Source of the DNA: Roseiarcus sp963749715 | GTDB taxonomy: Bacteria; Pseudomonadota; Alphaproteobacteria; Rhizobiales; Beijerinckiaceae | NCBI GenBank assembly: GCA_963749715.1 | Contig: CAVVNR010000005.1 | Location: 62,001 to 126,000 of the forward strand | Length of the DNA stretch: 64,000 bases | Direction of reading: 5' to 3' | Shown: piece by piece, positions 36,242 through 45,647 of the stretch | Position numbering within the stretch: position 1 is the first letter of the stretch | Layout of the letters: the number at the start of each line of letters is the position of its first letter | The notes under the pieces: generated by a model | Told to the model about the DNA's origin: nothing | What the model saw: only the letters and a program-made list of their open reading frames with translations | Database searches by the model: none | Made by a program: the position numbers and the translations under genes

Positions 36242-37663
36242 TCATTTTGGCGCGGCCGCGCCGCCCCTGAACCAGACGCCCGACCAGATCGCGATCCCGA
36301 CGATCGCGCCATAGGACGCGAGCGCGGCGCCGAGCATGGCGAACACCAGGGTCAACGAGCCGGTCGCAGTCAGCGCGAGCCAGCCGCCGCCGACCGCGAT
36401 CACGAGCCGGGCGAATCCCGCCAATAACGGCCAAAGAAGCTTTCCCGCGCCCTGCGAGGCGAAGTAGAGAGCGAGACCCAAGCCGAAAAATCCATAGAGC
36501 GGGCCGACGAAACGGAGATAATCCTTCCCAGTCGCCACCATCACAGGGTCGTCGCCGAACAGGTTGAGCCATGCCTCGGGCCAGATCGCTGCTGCAAGCC
36601 CGATCGCCTCGGTCGCCGCGAAGGCGATCGCGCCGCCGATCATGGCGATGCGCAGCGCGCGCCGGTTCTGCCCTGCGCCGATGCTCGTGCCAACCATCGC
36701 GACCAGCGGCGCGCCGAGGCCGAACACCAGCGGGATGAGCAGGTATTCGAGGCGCGAGCCGGTTCCATAGCCGGCGACGGCCTGCGGGCCGGCCGCAGCG
36801 CCAACGAGGCCAGTTGTCAGCGCGACCGTCAGGGTCGTCTGCAGCGTACTGAGCGAGCCGACGCCGCCCACGCGAAGGATGTCGGCGAAGAACGCGGGCC
36901 TGAGGCGGGCGATGCGTAAGCGCACGAGCGAATTGCCGCTGAGGATGTACCACGCGAGGATCGCCGCCATCAGCGCCGTCGTCGCCACGACCGCGACCCC
37001 GCCGCCGGCGATCCCCAGGGCCGGCATCGGTCCGAAGCCGAAGATGAACAGCGGCGACAGCGGGATCAGCAGCGCGACTCCGACGCAGACCACCATTGAG
37101 GGGAAGAGCATGTTGCCGGTTCCGCGGACGATGCTGGCGAGCCCGTTCATAAGCCAAACCAGGATATTGCCGGCAAAGACGACGTTCGAATATTGCATCG
37201 CCGCCTCGAGCGACCCGCCGCGGCCGCCCATGGCGGCGTAGAGCTGCCGTCCGAAAGCGAGGAACAAGGCCGACGTGGCGACGCCGAGCGCGAGGTTGAT
37301 CAAAAGGGCGTGGGCGACGAGCGCGTCGGCGTCCGCCCGCCGGCCAGCGCCGAGCGCGCGGGCGACCGCCGACGAAATGCCGCCGCCGACCGCGCCCGCC
37401 GACAGCATTCCCATCATCATGAAGCCTGGAAAGACAAGCGCCATCCCGGTCAGCGCGTCGGCTCCGAGATGCGACACCCACCAGGTCTCGATCAGGCCGG
37501 TCGAGGCCTGCGCCAACATCACCAGAACGTTCGGCCAGGCAAGCATGAGCAAGGTCGGCACGATCGGGCCGGTCAACAGCATCAGCGTGCGGGCGCTCAT
37601 CGGCGCCGCCGGCCGGGGCGTCTTGTCGCCCAGGCGCGCAACGTTCAGGACTGGCGCGTTCAT
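36242..37663 (-). CDS. MATE-family efflux transporter
   Basis: Cation-coupled multidrug or metabolite exporter of the inner membrane, 473 aa with about twelve hydrophobic segments. Typical MATE features are LAWPNVLVMLAQ in the first helix and a conserved VGGISSAVARALGAG-like block after the second. It starts 28 bases after the HxlR regulator stop on the same strand, so the two form an operon controlled by that regulator. Substrate unknown. Confidence 0.92.
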   Translation of the reverse strand: MNAPVLNVARLGDKTPRPAAPMSARTLMLLTGPIVPTLLMLAWPNVLVMLAQASTGLIETWWVSHLGADALTGMALVFPGFMMMGMLSAGAVGGGISSAVARALGAGRRADADALVAHALLINLALGVATSALFLAFGRQLYAAMGGRGGSLEAAMQYSNVVFAGNILVWLMNGLASIVRGTGNMLFPSMVVCVGVALLIPLSPLFIFGFGPMPALGIAGGGVAVVATTALMAAILAWYILSGNSLVRLRIARLRPAFFADILRVGGVGSLSTLQTTLTVALTTGLVGAAAGPQAVAGYGTGSRLEYLLIPLVFGLGAPLVAMVGTSIGAGQNRRALRIAMIGGAIAFAATEAIGLAAAIWPEAWLNLFGDDPVMVATGKDYLRFVGPLYGFFGLGLALYFASQGAGKLLWPLLAGFARLVIAVGGGWLALTATGSLTLVFAMLGAALASYGAIVGIAIWSGVWFRGGAAAPK

Positions 37664-37690
37664 TGGTCGGCCTCCGTCAGGGTGATCAAG

Positions 37691-38197
37691 TCAGATGCGG
37701 CTCTTGGCAAGCCTGGCGGCCCGCGCCGCCATCCTGACCTTCGTCGCCTCGCTCGCCGCCGGGCCGGCGACCAGTTCGAACTCCGAAGAGACGAGCGGCC
37801 GGCCGGTCAGGCGATCGATCAGCATCGGCTCGGCCGGAGCGCCCGACCCGACGTCGCTGATCGTGACGCTCGCCCCTTCGGGCGCGAAGTGGCGATTTCC
37901 GAAAGCCAAGAGCGCGATCAATACCGGGCGGAAATCCCCTCCCCGCTCGGTGACGATGTATTCGTGTCGGGGCGGATGCGCGCTGTAGCGCCGCCGCTCG
38001 AGAAAGCCCGCGTCCACGAGCGCGTTCAGCCGGCGGGTCAGTATGTTGGGGGCGATCGCCAGGCTCTTCTGGAATTCCTCGAACCGGGTCATGCCGCCGA
38101 GCGCGTCGCGCAGGATGAGGATGCTCCACCACTCCCCGACGCGGTCGAGGCTGCGAGCGATCGGGCAATCCATGACGCTGAAGCGGGTGCGTTGCAT
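37691..38197 (-). CDS. HxlR-family transcriptional regulator
   Basis: 168 aa winged-helix regulator. The Cys near the start (MDCPIARSLDRVGEWWSILILRD region) and the RFEEFQKSLAIAPNIL/TRRLNALVDAGFLERRRY helix and wing are characteristic. Beyond the usual 110 residues there is a C-terminal extension of about 55 residues. It is first in an operon with the MATE pump. The single Cys can act as an aldehyde or oxidant sensor in this family. A clear operator lies just upstream (38213). Confidence 0.92.
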   Translation of the reverse strand: MQRTRFSVMDCPIARSLDRVGEWWSILILRDALGGMTRFEEFQKSLAIAPNILTRRLNALVDAGFLERRRYSAHPPRHEYIVTERGGDFRPVLIALLAFGNRHFAPEGASVTISDVGSGAPAEPMLIDRLTGRPLVSSEFELVAGPAASEATKVRMAARAARLAKSRI

Positions 38198-38212
38198 TCC
38201 CGCCCTGTATAG

Positions 38213-38239
38213 GAGTTACTTTCATTATGCAAGTGACTC
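38213..38239. promoter_or_regulatory. Likely HxlR operator of the regulator-MATE operon
   Basis: GAGTTACTT (38213-38221) and AAGTGACTC (38231-38239) form 9-base arms with one mismatch and a 9-base spacer, 16-42 bases upstream of the regulator ATG. HxlR proteins bind such spaced repeats as dimers, and the position would let the protein block its own promoter. Confidence 0.6.
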
Positions 38240-38318
38240 TCTTGCGGGCGGCGGGTCGGCTCCGGCCACTCGCCTGCGGCTATCCGCTCCTGCCTGAGGC
38301 GCGGCCGTTGAAACCCGG

Positions 38319-39962
38319 TTACGGCCGGCGTGACGGTCCAGCGTTCTTTGCCTCGGATCCTTGAATGTCGCGGGCCTTGGAGCCCGCCGATTTGGACAGG
38401 ATTGCCGCGACCCTGGCGGCGAAATCATCGAGCGCGAATGGCTTTCGCAAAATCTCCATGCCGTTCGTGAGCTGAGCGTCGTCGAGCGCGGTCCCGGCGT
38501 AGCCGGTGATGAACAGGACCCGCAGAGCTGGCATCGCCGCGCGGGCGGCGTCGGCGAGCTGGCGCCCGCTTGAGCCCGGAAGCCCGACGTCAGTGACCAG
38601 AAGATCAAAATGACGCCGCTGATCGATGAGGCGCAATCCTTCGGATCCATCCGCGGCTTCGATGACCTCGCATCCCATATTGTCGAGGACCTCGACGATC
38701 TGCGCGCGCACGTCCGCCTGGTCTTCGACGACCAGGACGGCGCCGCGCGCCGACAACGGCGCCGCCCCGCCGCCGACGGGTTTCGACCAGTCCTTTCCTC
38801 CGTCTTGCGACCGGGGAGCGCCTGGCAGGGAAATGAGGATCTTGGTTCCGCGTCCCGGCTCGCTCTCGATCCTGAGGAAGCCGCCGGACTGGCGGACAAA
38901 TCCGTAGACTTGCGACAATCCAAGGCCGGTCCCCTGGCCGGTTGCTTTCGTCGTGTAGAATGGCTCGATGGCCCGGCCGAGGATTTCAGGGGTCATGCCT
39001 ACCCCGGTATCCGACACCGCGACTTCGACGTAGTCTCCGGGCTTCGCCTCTTCGGGATCGGCAAAGTCGCGGGCCGTCACTTTGCGGTCGGCGACCGAGA
39101 TCGTCAATTCGCCTCCGTCCGGCATTGCGTCGCGGCCGTTGATCGCCAGATTCATGAGCGCGCCCTCCAGCTGGTGGGCGTCACAGATGACGTCCGATTT
39201 GCCGTCGCCCAATTCAAGCTTCAATCGAATTTCAGGACCGATCGTTCGTTGGAGAAATTCGCGCATGCCGCCGATAAACTGGTCGGGCTGCACGCGCTCG
39301 GGCTGCAGCGCCTGGCGGCGGGAAAACGCCAGGAGGCGGTTCGTCTGCGCTGCTGCGCTGTTGAGCGCGCGCCGCATTTCGTTGACGAAGCGCCCGACCT
39401 CGTCGAGCCGCCCGGCCGCAATCCGGCGCTCCAGCAGAGTCAGGCCGCCCGAGACGGCCTGAATCATGTTGTTGAAATCGTGCGCGATGCCGCCGGTCAG
39501 CTGGCCGACGACCTCCATCTTTTGCGATTGATAAAGCCGTTCTTCGGTGGCTCTCAGGGCCGCGTTGGCCTCGCGAAACTGCGATGGCGAGGGCAAGGTC
39601 AAGGCGGCCGGAATGAACTTCCATAGGACGACGGCGGTGAACAGAGACACCAACGCAGTCGCGACTTTGACCACCGCTCCCAGGCCGTAGACGGGAACCC
39701 AGAGGGTCAAGACATCGATCCAATGGGTCGCGCCGCACAGAAGGATGAATGTCGCAAAAAGAAAGAGAAGCGGCCGAAACACCAAATCGCGCCTTCGACG
39801 GGCGATAGCGCCGAGGGCCACCGGAATGGAAAAGTAGGCCAGCCCGATCCCGGCGTCCGAGAGGGCATAGGTCCAAATGAGTCCGGGCTGCCAAAGCAGA
39901 CAGAAGCCATGCGCGGTCAAACCGGAAGGATTGAACAGCCAATCGCCGAGGTCGTTGAACAT
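38319..39962 (-). CDS. Hybrid sensor histidine kinase with ethylene-receptor-like membrane domain
   Basis: 547 aa from ATG 39962 (GGGAGGATGAC upstream). Three membrane helices at about residues 25-55, 60-85 and 90-115 carry SDAGIGLAYFSIPV and FILLCGATHWIDVLTLW. D36, C76 and H80 occupy the same relative spacing as Asp25, Cys65 and His69 of plant ETR1, which hold the copper that binds ethylene. Then come a dimerisation domain with phospho-His H161 (GGIAHDFNN), an ATPase domain (N-box LAINGRDAMPDGG, GQGTGLGLSQVYG) and a C-terminal receiver with D458. The ligand is inferred; ethylene or another small molecule is possible. Confidence 0.9.
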   Translation of the reverse strand: MFNDLGDWLFNPSGLTAHGFCLLWQPGLIWTYALSDAGIGLAYFSIPVALGAIARRRRDLVFRPLLFLFATFILLCGATHWIDVLTLWVPVYGLGAVVKVATALVSLFTAVVLWKFIPAALTLPSPSQFREANAALRATEERLYQSQKMEVVGQLTGGIAHDFNNMIQAVSGGLTLLERRIAAGRLDEVGRFVNEMRRALNSAAAQTNRLLAFSRRQALQPERVQPDQFIGGMREFLQRTIGPEIRLKLELGDGKSDVICDAHQLEGALMNLAINGRDAMPDGGELTISVADRKVTARDFADPEEAKPGDYVEVAVSDTGVGMTPEILGRAIEPFYTTKATGQGTGLGLSQVYGFVRQSGGFLRIESEPGRGTKILISLPGAPRSQDGGKDWSKPVGGGAAPLSARGAVLVVEDQADVRAQIVEVLDNMGCEVIEAADGSEGLRLIDQRRHFDLLVTDVGLPGSSGRQLADAARAAMPALRVLFITGYAGTALDDAQLTNGMEILRKPFALDDFAARVAAILSKSAGSKARDIQGSEAKNAGPSRRP

Positions 39963-40233
39963 GTCATCCTCCCAGCCGCTCCAACGACGCCCGGCTGACC
40001 GATCGGGCGAGCGAGATCGCTCCATCGGCCTGACTATGCCGCGATAGGGGCCGCGGGGGCAAAAATTGCGCAGGCCCGCTCTGAGCGGCTCGGCCGACGC
40101 GGTCAGCGACGGCGTCTACCAAGGGCGTCATTGAAAGTGCGCGCCGAAACCGCCAGATGAAGCGGGCCCGGCTCGCTTGGCGAGACGGCGCGTCTCGGGG
40201 CAAGGCCAAGCGCCAACAGGAGGATTCTCGACC

Positions 40234-40473
40234 ATGAGCCGTGTCACCTACGAAGTCGTCGAACACGACGGCGGATGGGCCTACAAAGTCGGCGGCGTCT
40301 TTTCGGAAACCTTTCCGACCCACGAGGCGGCCCACGCCGCCGCCGCCCGGGCGGCGCGCGAGCAGCGAGCTCCGGGCAGCGGCGGCCCGATCGAATTCGA
40401 GGACAGTTCGGGGCGCTGGCGCGAGGAAGTCGAGCGCGGCGACGACCGCCCGGACACCGAGGTGAAGGACTGA
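40234..40473 (+). CDS. DUF2188-type small protein
   Basis: 79 aa, cytoplasmic. VEHDGGWAYKVGGVFSETF and HEAAHAAAARAAREQR are the hallmark of the DUF2188 family, short proteins of unknown role common in proteobacteria. ATG 40234 follows CAGGAGGATTCTCGACC, a strong ribosome site, so the longer upstream start at 40177 is rejected. Single-gene unit followed by hairpins. Confidence 0.8.
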   Translation: MSRVTYEVVEHDGGWAYKVGGVFSETFPTHEAAHAAAARAAREQRAPGSGGPIEFEDSSGRWREEVERGDDRPDTEVKD

Positions 40474-40493
40474 GGCCCTATTGGCGCTGTAGC

Positions 40494-40510
40494 CGGGGTC
40501 GATGACCCCG
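40494..40510 (+). terminator. Stem-loop after DUF2188 gene
   Basis: CGGGGTC and GACCCCG pair around a GAT loop, 20 bases after the stop. A second repeat (CCGACCG 40508-40514, CGGTCGG 40534-40540) overlaps it. No U-run. Weak terminator candidate. Confidence 0.35.
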
Positions 40511-40672
40511 ACCGATACGGCCTGCGACCGCGTCGGTCGGAATCGTCCAAGGACGCGGCCCGCCCTCTGCATTCGCTGGATCGATGAGCTTAAGCGGCCC
40601 GAACAATACCTCGGAGAAAGCCTCTGGGTCGAATGCGGGCCCGAGCGGAGACCCGTTCGCTGGAGGCGCTGA

Positions 40673-41491
40673 TCACAGAATCTTGCGGAGGTATGAATCC
40701 ATCGTCGCACTGTCGTCCCATTGTCCTGGGTAGCCGAGCGACACCTCATGAAAACGCACGTTGTCCTGAAAAAAATCGCGCCGGATATGGAGGTGGCCGT
40801 AAACCACAGCCAGGGCGCGAAACCGGCGGTGCCAACCTGAAGTAAGGCGCGTCCCGCACCACGGAGTGAAACGTGGTATGCGCGGCAAAATCGCGTGCAT
40901 TTGCTCGAGCGGATAGTGGTTGACCAAAATCGAGACATAGTGGGACGGAAGGGCGGCAAGTCGAGCAGCGGTCCTAGCCACTCGAGATGCACACCAGGCG
41001 ATTCGGTCGGGAAAGGGCGCCGGATCGAGCAGCAATTCGTCTGCGCTCATCACTCCCTCCAACTCCGCCCATTCCAACACATTGGCGGCAGCTAAAGAAT
41101 CAGGCCGAAAACTATAGTCGTACAGGGTGAAAAGAGGGGCGATGGCAATGGGCGGGTTGCTCCCTGGCCAAATTGGGTAGGGGTCCTCTGGCGTCAGAAC
41201 TTCAAATGACCGGGCAAGAGCGACGAGCGCCAAGTAGCGCGCTTCGCCGCGCACGGCTTGCAAAGTGCCGGGAGCGCTATCCCTCGCCCAGAGTTCATGA
41301 TTGCCGGGAACCCAGATCAAACGCGCGAAGCGTTGGCTCAAGAACTTGAATGCGTCCGCCAGCTGCGACTCCGAATCAGCAACGTCTCCAGCCAAGATGA
41401 GCCAATCCTGCGGTCGTCGCTCAATAGACATAAGGGCAGTTCGGTTGCCTTGGTGTCCAATGTGAAGGTCGCTAATGGCCCAAAGATTCAT
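40673..41491 (-). CDS. Metallophosphoesterase resembling PptH (phosphopantetheinyl hydrolase)
   Basis: 272 aa calcineurin-like phosphoesterase. Metal-binding motifs in order: SDLHIGH (D8, H10), LAGDVAD, VPGNHELW, LVNHYPLE and YGHLHI. Beyond the generic motifs the protein shares blocks such as TPEDPYPIW, YDYSFRP, WCGTRLTSGWH and VSLGYP with Mycobacterium tuberculosis PptH as I remember it. PptH strips phosphopantetheine from acyl carrier proteins and opposes the transferase PptT. Here too a phosphopantetheinyl transferase lies close by (43904). The function is inferred from this resemblance and context. Confidence 0.75.
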   Translation of the reverse strand: MNLWAISDLHIGHQGNRTALMSIERRPQDWLILAGDVADSESQLADAFKFLSQRFARLIWVPGNHELWARDSAPGTLQAVRGEARYLALVALARSFEVLTPEDPYPIWPGSNPPIAIAPLFTLYDYSFRPDSLAAANVLEWAELEGVMSADELLLDPAPFPDRIAWCASRVARTAARLAALPSHYVSILVNHYPLEQMHAILPRIPRFTPWCGTRLTSGWHRRFRALAVVYGHLHIRRDFFQDNVRFHEVSLGYPGQWDDSATMDSYLRKIL

Positions 41492-41611
41492 GCATCGGTC
41501 CCGTTATTGCCTCGGCGTCGTCAACACTGTGAATCCCTTGCCGACTGCGTTGACAAGAGCGCTGGCGCCGATTTCGAGTTCGGGCGAAGGTCGCGTCGCG
41601 TTCACGCCGCG

Positions 41612-43613
41612 TCATGAATCGTCGAGCTTATAATTGATGGCGCGGATGACGCGTTCGGCATTGTCGAGCGTCCACTCGAACTCGTGGTCCGTTTCCGTCA
41701 AGCACGTCTGGATTGCGCATCAGCCAGTCGGCAGGGGTGAAGCGATCAAATTTGGGCAGATTTAGCGGCAGAAACTTGAATGCAGCCTCGACCCGCTTGA
41801 TCAGTCGAGCCGCCGCGGGGGCGGCCGCGTCGAGCTTGGCGGTCGTCAATCTGTCGGCGGCGGGCAGTTGATAGGCTTGGTTTACTATTCTCAGATAGAC
41901 CTCGGGGTCGAAGATGTCTTCAACATCCGCCTCCGGTAAGCCTAGCGCGTCCGCGAAAATCAACAGCCGGCCAGCTTTGACCACTTGCGACCTACGCAAT
42001 CTTTCGAGCAGCTTCTTGTGGTCGGCGATATCATAGCCGGTGATTACCGCAACTTCCGATCTCCCCCCGGAGAAGAGCGAAACGAAGGACTGGATCTTCT
42101 CGATTCCGCCGGCCGGACAAATTGTCCACCGCCGGTCGAGCGCGGTGCGATTGCGCCGGCGGAGTTGTTGGGAAAAGCACTGGAGGAAAAGCACGTCTTC
42201 CGGTCCTTCGACAAGAAGCGTGTTGCGGCCTTTGAACAGGGTCTTGGTGACTTCATACCCGAGCGCGCCCTGCAGAGGGAGCAGCGTATCCGGGTCTGTC
42301 GCCAGAACGTCCTCCCTCACTTTTGTCCCCATGGTCGTCCACCGGCCGCCCGGCCCAAGAACGAGCTGATCTTCGACGATCCGCGACTTCGTCAAATCGT
42401 CCGCGGGCACCATAAACGGCGAATGAGTCGAATAGATAAGCTGGTGGTCGGGCGTGATCTTGTCGGCAAAATATCGAAGCAAGTCGGCCTGTGCCTTGCC
42501 ATGAAGGGTCAACCCGGGTTCGTCGAGCAGGACGACAAGGTTGCCGCCGAGCTCGCGCACCTGCGCGAATTTAACGAGGAACGAGAAGAACCAGATGAAG
42601 CCGGCGCTCCGCTCGGAGAACGGAACGCTGACCCGGTTGACTGTGTTCTTGACCCTGGCGCGGGCGATCGTCCCGGCGTCGAGCGGCCGCGGATCGCCGC
42701 TTTCCGCTTTGGTCACTCGGATGTCAACGTCGAGATGCGGGTTCTGAGCCCAGTATTCTCGCAATTGATCGGTGATTGCGATCGAGGCGGCTTCGCACTT
42801 TGCGTTGAGAGACTCGTAGGTCTTCGATTTCCGGATTTCCTCGATCGACGCTCCGGCAAATTCCAGGAAATCGAGAAACACGGTTTCACCGGCTTCGAGC
42901 GGCCGCAACTGGCCGTCTGGCGGCGAATGAACCCTGCCGATGTGGGATCCGGTGATGTCGTCAACTCGCATTTCCCCGGCCATCCGGTCGTAGTGGGTGA
43001 AGAACATGAATTGGGGCAGATGGTCCTTGAGGATCGAAATCGCGAGCCCGTGAACGCTTTTTTCTGGCATCGCGTTCAGGCGCTCCAGCAACAGCTTCTG
43101 GCGGTCCGTCGGCTGCTCGAGCGATTCAAGCGATTTGCGTAGACCCTCGCTTGATTCGGTCTTCAGGCCTCGGCGCTCATGGTCATTCAACCGCTCCCGT
43201 TCGATGAGGAACTCGACCGCCTTCGGGTCGTCTATCGGCACGCTCCATTCGACATCGGTTCCCTCGTAGCGTCTCAGGACCATGACCGGCTGATCCTTGA
43301 GACCTTGAGCGCCGATTTCTTCCGATATGAGCTTGAGGCAATCTGCTTCCGGTCGCCACCAGGTAGTCGCAACAACCGCCTGTTCGTGGGGATGACGCTG
43401 GTCGTATTCGGTCAGGAAACGGCGCGGATAGTCTCGTTCCCTGTTGTAGACGACCTGCGTCAGCGGGTGCGGGTTGATCCCGGCAATCGCCTGCAATACC
43501 GCGGTTTTCCCCGCCTCGTTCTTGCCGACGAGACACAGCATGTCGTCGACGCTGAACTCCTCCGAATTCTCGACGCTGCGGTAGTTCGTGACCTGCGCCC
43601 TAACCAGCCTCAT
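41612..43613 (-). CDS. OLD-family ATP-dependent nuclease (AAA + Toprim), C-terminal frameshift near 41700
   Basis: About 667 aa. The N-terminal ABC-type ATPase has Walker A GKNEAGKT (residues 30-37) and VVLLDEPGLTLHGKAQ; the C-terminal Toprim region shows LLVEGPEDVLFLQCF. OLD proteins are DNA nucleases in phage defence or repair. No UvrD-like partner is adjacent, so it is not a Gabija pair. The frame breaks near the end: removing one T at 41700-41703 gives TETDHEFEWTLDNAERVI and a stop at 41612. Start ATG 43613 chosen; GTG 43631 possible. It reads toward the PptH-like gene, 120 bases apart. Confidence 0.82.
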
Positions 43614-43903
43614 GCACGCCACCCCCGCCACGGCATTCGCCGACAGTCGTGGAATGACCCGGCTTAACTGTCAAAGATTGCTGTTTTTGGCGGGCTTTGG
43701 CAAGCTTGCGGCGTTGCCGTGCAGGGGCGGTTCGTCTGACGGCGCGCCGACAAACGATCGCCCGGATCGTGCTTCCGGCATTACAAACTTATTGATTCTC
43801 CCGGTTTACAGGATGATCGGGGTGAAGATCGCTGATCGCGAGGAACCACATGCCGAAGTCCACGATCTTCTGTCCGCATCCGCAGCGCAAAGCCGCAACC
43901 TAA

Positions 43904-44662
43904 ATGGCTGTCGACAGACTGCAGACGAACACCGTTCTGTTGCGGTGGCTGTCGCTTAGCGCGGCCGATGGCGCCCATTGGTCGTCCTGGCGGCGCATAC
44001 TTGATGACGGCGAGCGGCGGCAGGCCGACAAATATCGCTTTGCAGTTGATCGGGAGGCATTCACCGCGGCCCATGCGCTTAGACGCGTCATGCTGAGCGA
44101 ACTGACGGGTAAGCCAACAGCCGCCTGGCGCTACATAGAGGGCGAATTTGGCAAGCCTGAACTGGCCCCTTGTTGCGCCACGCCCACACTCCGGTTCAAC
44201 ATCAGCCACACGAGAGGAATGGTCGCCTGTGCGATTGGGCGTCATCAAGTGGGGGTGGACGTTGAGTCCGCGGACCGCGCGATTGATTTTGGTCTGGCTG
44301 ACACCGTCTTTGCTCCCGAGGAAGGCTTGATTTTGAAATCGGCGTCGCCGGACCAGATTGGCTGCTTGTTTTTCCGTTTCTGGACGCTGAAGGAGGCCTT
44401 TATCAAGGCCACCGGCGAGGGGCTGAACCGGCCCCTGACTTCCTTTTCCTTCACGCTTGATCCGGTTCGCATCAAATTCCACCCCGAACGCAACCGCGCG
44501 CCGCAGCACGATGACCAGGCAACGTGGCAGTTTGCCGAGTACCGCCCGTCAACAAATAAATATTTGGCGCTTGCGGTACGCCGCGCGCGGTCACAGAAGA
44601 TCCGGCTTGATGCCCGGGCTGTACGACCGGAAGAGATCGTGTCGACTAAAGAGACAGGGTAG
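43904..44662 (+). CDS. Sfp-type 4'-phosphopantetheinyl transferase
   Basis: Transfers phosphopantetheine from CoA to a carrier-protein Ser, activating NRPS, PKS or fatty-acid carrier proteins. 252 aa, Sfp-size. Motifs: FNISHTRG (from F98), GVDVES with D119 and E121 as magnesium ligands, and FWTLKEAFIKATGEG with K163 and E164. All catalytic residues are present. The ATG has a poor ribosome site. Neighbours (PptH-like hydrolase, MbtH, hydrolase, sulfotransferases) point to carrier-protein chemistry, but no synthase is in the window. Confidence 0.93.
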   Translation: MAVDRLQTNTVLLRWLSLSAADGAHWSSWRRILDDGERRQADKYRFAVDREAFTAAHALRRVMLSELTGKPTAAWRYIEGEFGKPELAPCCATPTLRFNISHTRGMVACAIGRHQVGVDVESADRAIDFGLADTVFAPEEGLILKSASPDQIGCLFFRFWTLKEAFIKATGEGLNRPLTSFSFTLDPVRIKFHPERNRAPQHDDQATWQFAEYRPSTNKYLALAVRRARSQKIRLDARAVRPEEIVSTKETG

Positions 44663-44774
44663 CTGCCCGGCGGAAGAGAATCGCTCAATGCCGCTGTGAA
44701 TTTGGAAGAGATCGCGCGGCTTCCGCTCGCCCGATTTTCTCGTCAAAGCCAACACTTTTTCGTCCTAAGAGACT

Positions 44775-45647
44775 TTATTCGTTTCCTTGTTTTTCAATGC
44801 GCAGCTGCCATTCCCTGGATAGTGACGGCGAGACCTGCCAAGACGATGCGGATCTAGCTTCGCGCCGGAAACGGGCGGCCCACTCAACGTTGACCCGGTC
44901 GCCGAGCTTCTCGACCGATGGCGGATGATTTTCGCAGCTTCCCGCTTGCGAAACTTCCAGAAACTGTTTAACTTTTTCAATTGCGCCGTCGGTTTTTGCA
45001 ATCAAGTCTTCATAATTCAAGATAAGCGGCGTCACGCTATTCAATTCGAACCATCTAAGCCAACCGATCTTTTGACGATGAATGTCTTCCAGGCACCGCC
45101 GGATGAGGCCCCCGTCGTATCTCATAACGGTTCGGGCCTCAGGGTCCATCGACGTCCATCGATCGGTTTGCATCGCTTTGGCCATCGATACGGCCTGAGC
45201 GATATGGTCGTGGCGAGTAAGGTAAATGTACGACACCGGGGACAGCAAATCGAGCATCGATGGGCACCAGGCGAGCGCCTGCTCAAAGTGATGGTAGTGC
45301 GCCTTCATACCGAATACGCCGTTGCTTGACGTCCGGCAGGCCAAAAGCTTCTTGAAATAATCCTCCGGAGAAGTCGGCTGAAGCCGCGTCGCCATAACTT
45401 CGCGCAACTGCCGACCATCTCCTGTATTTACGTACTCCGCCGGCGCCCCAAGCGCGCCGGTTTTCCAGAGGAGCGAGCAGAAATAAGTGCTGCCGCTGCG
45501 ATACGAGGAGGCAACAACATAAGACTTCGCAAACGAACTCAGGACCGGGAAATCGAGTTGAGGGTCCATCCAGTTTCGAATTGAGAGCCCGCCCCGCGAG
45601 ACGTTGTCTCCCTCAGGAATTCCTCTATCGGCCGACCGAGTTAGCAC
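44775..45647 (-). CDS. Stf0-type sulfotransferase
   Basis: 290 aa. The PAPS 5'-phosphosulfate loop is SSYRSGSTYFCSLL, followed by GALGAPAEYVN and GVFGMKAHYHHFE, blocks found in trehalose 2-sulfotransferase Stf0. IYLTRHDHIAQAVSMAKA forms the second PAPS region. It lacks the methyltransferase domain of its two relatives at 47510 and 49066. Start GTG 45647 sits behind a tandem repeated AGGAACAGGTG ribosome-site sequence; ATG 45569 is an alternative. The acceptor (sugar, lipid or peptide) is unknown. Confidence 0.88.
   Translation of the reverse strand: MLTRSADRGIPEGDNVSRGGLSIRNWMDPQLDFPVLSSFAKSYVVASSYRSGSTYFCSLLWKTGALGAPAEYVNTGDGRQLREVMATRLQPTSPEDYFKKLLACRTSSNGVFGMKAHYHHFEQALAWCPSMLDLLSPVSYIYLTRHDHIAQAVSMAKAMQTDRWTSMDPEARTVMRYDGGLIRRCLEDIHRQKIGWLRWFELNSVTPLILNYEDLIAKTDGAIEKVKQFLEVSQAGSCENHPPSVEKLGDRVNVEWAARFRREARSASSWQVSPSLSREWQLRIEKQGNE

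Noticed and set aside
36150..37481. 443-codon minus-strand frame
   Set aside because: Same strand as MATE but a different frame; very Arg-rich, and the MATE frame has proper membrane segments.
41612..43613. Gabija defence system
   Set aside because: Only the OLD-type ATPase-nuclease is present; no UvrD-like helicase gene lies next to it.
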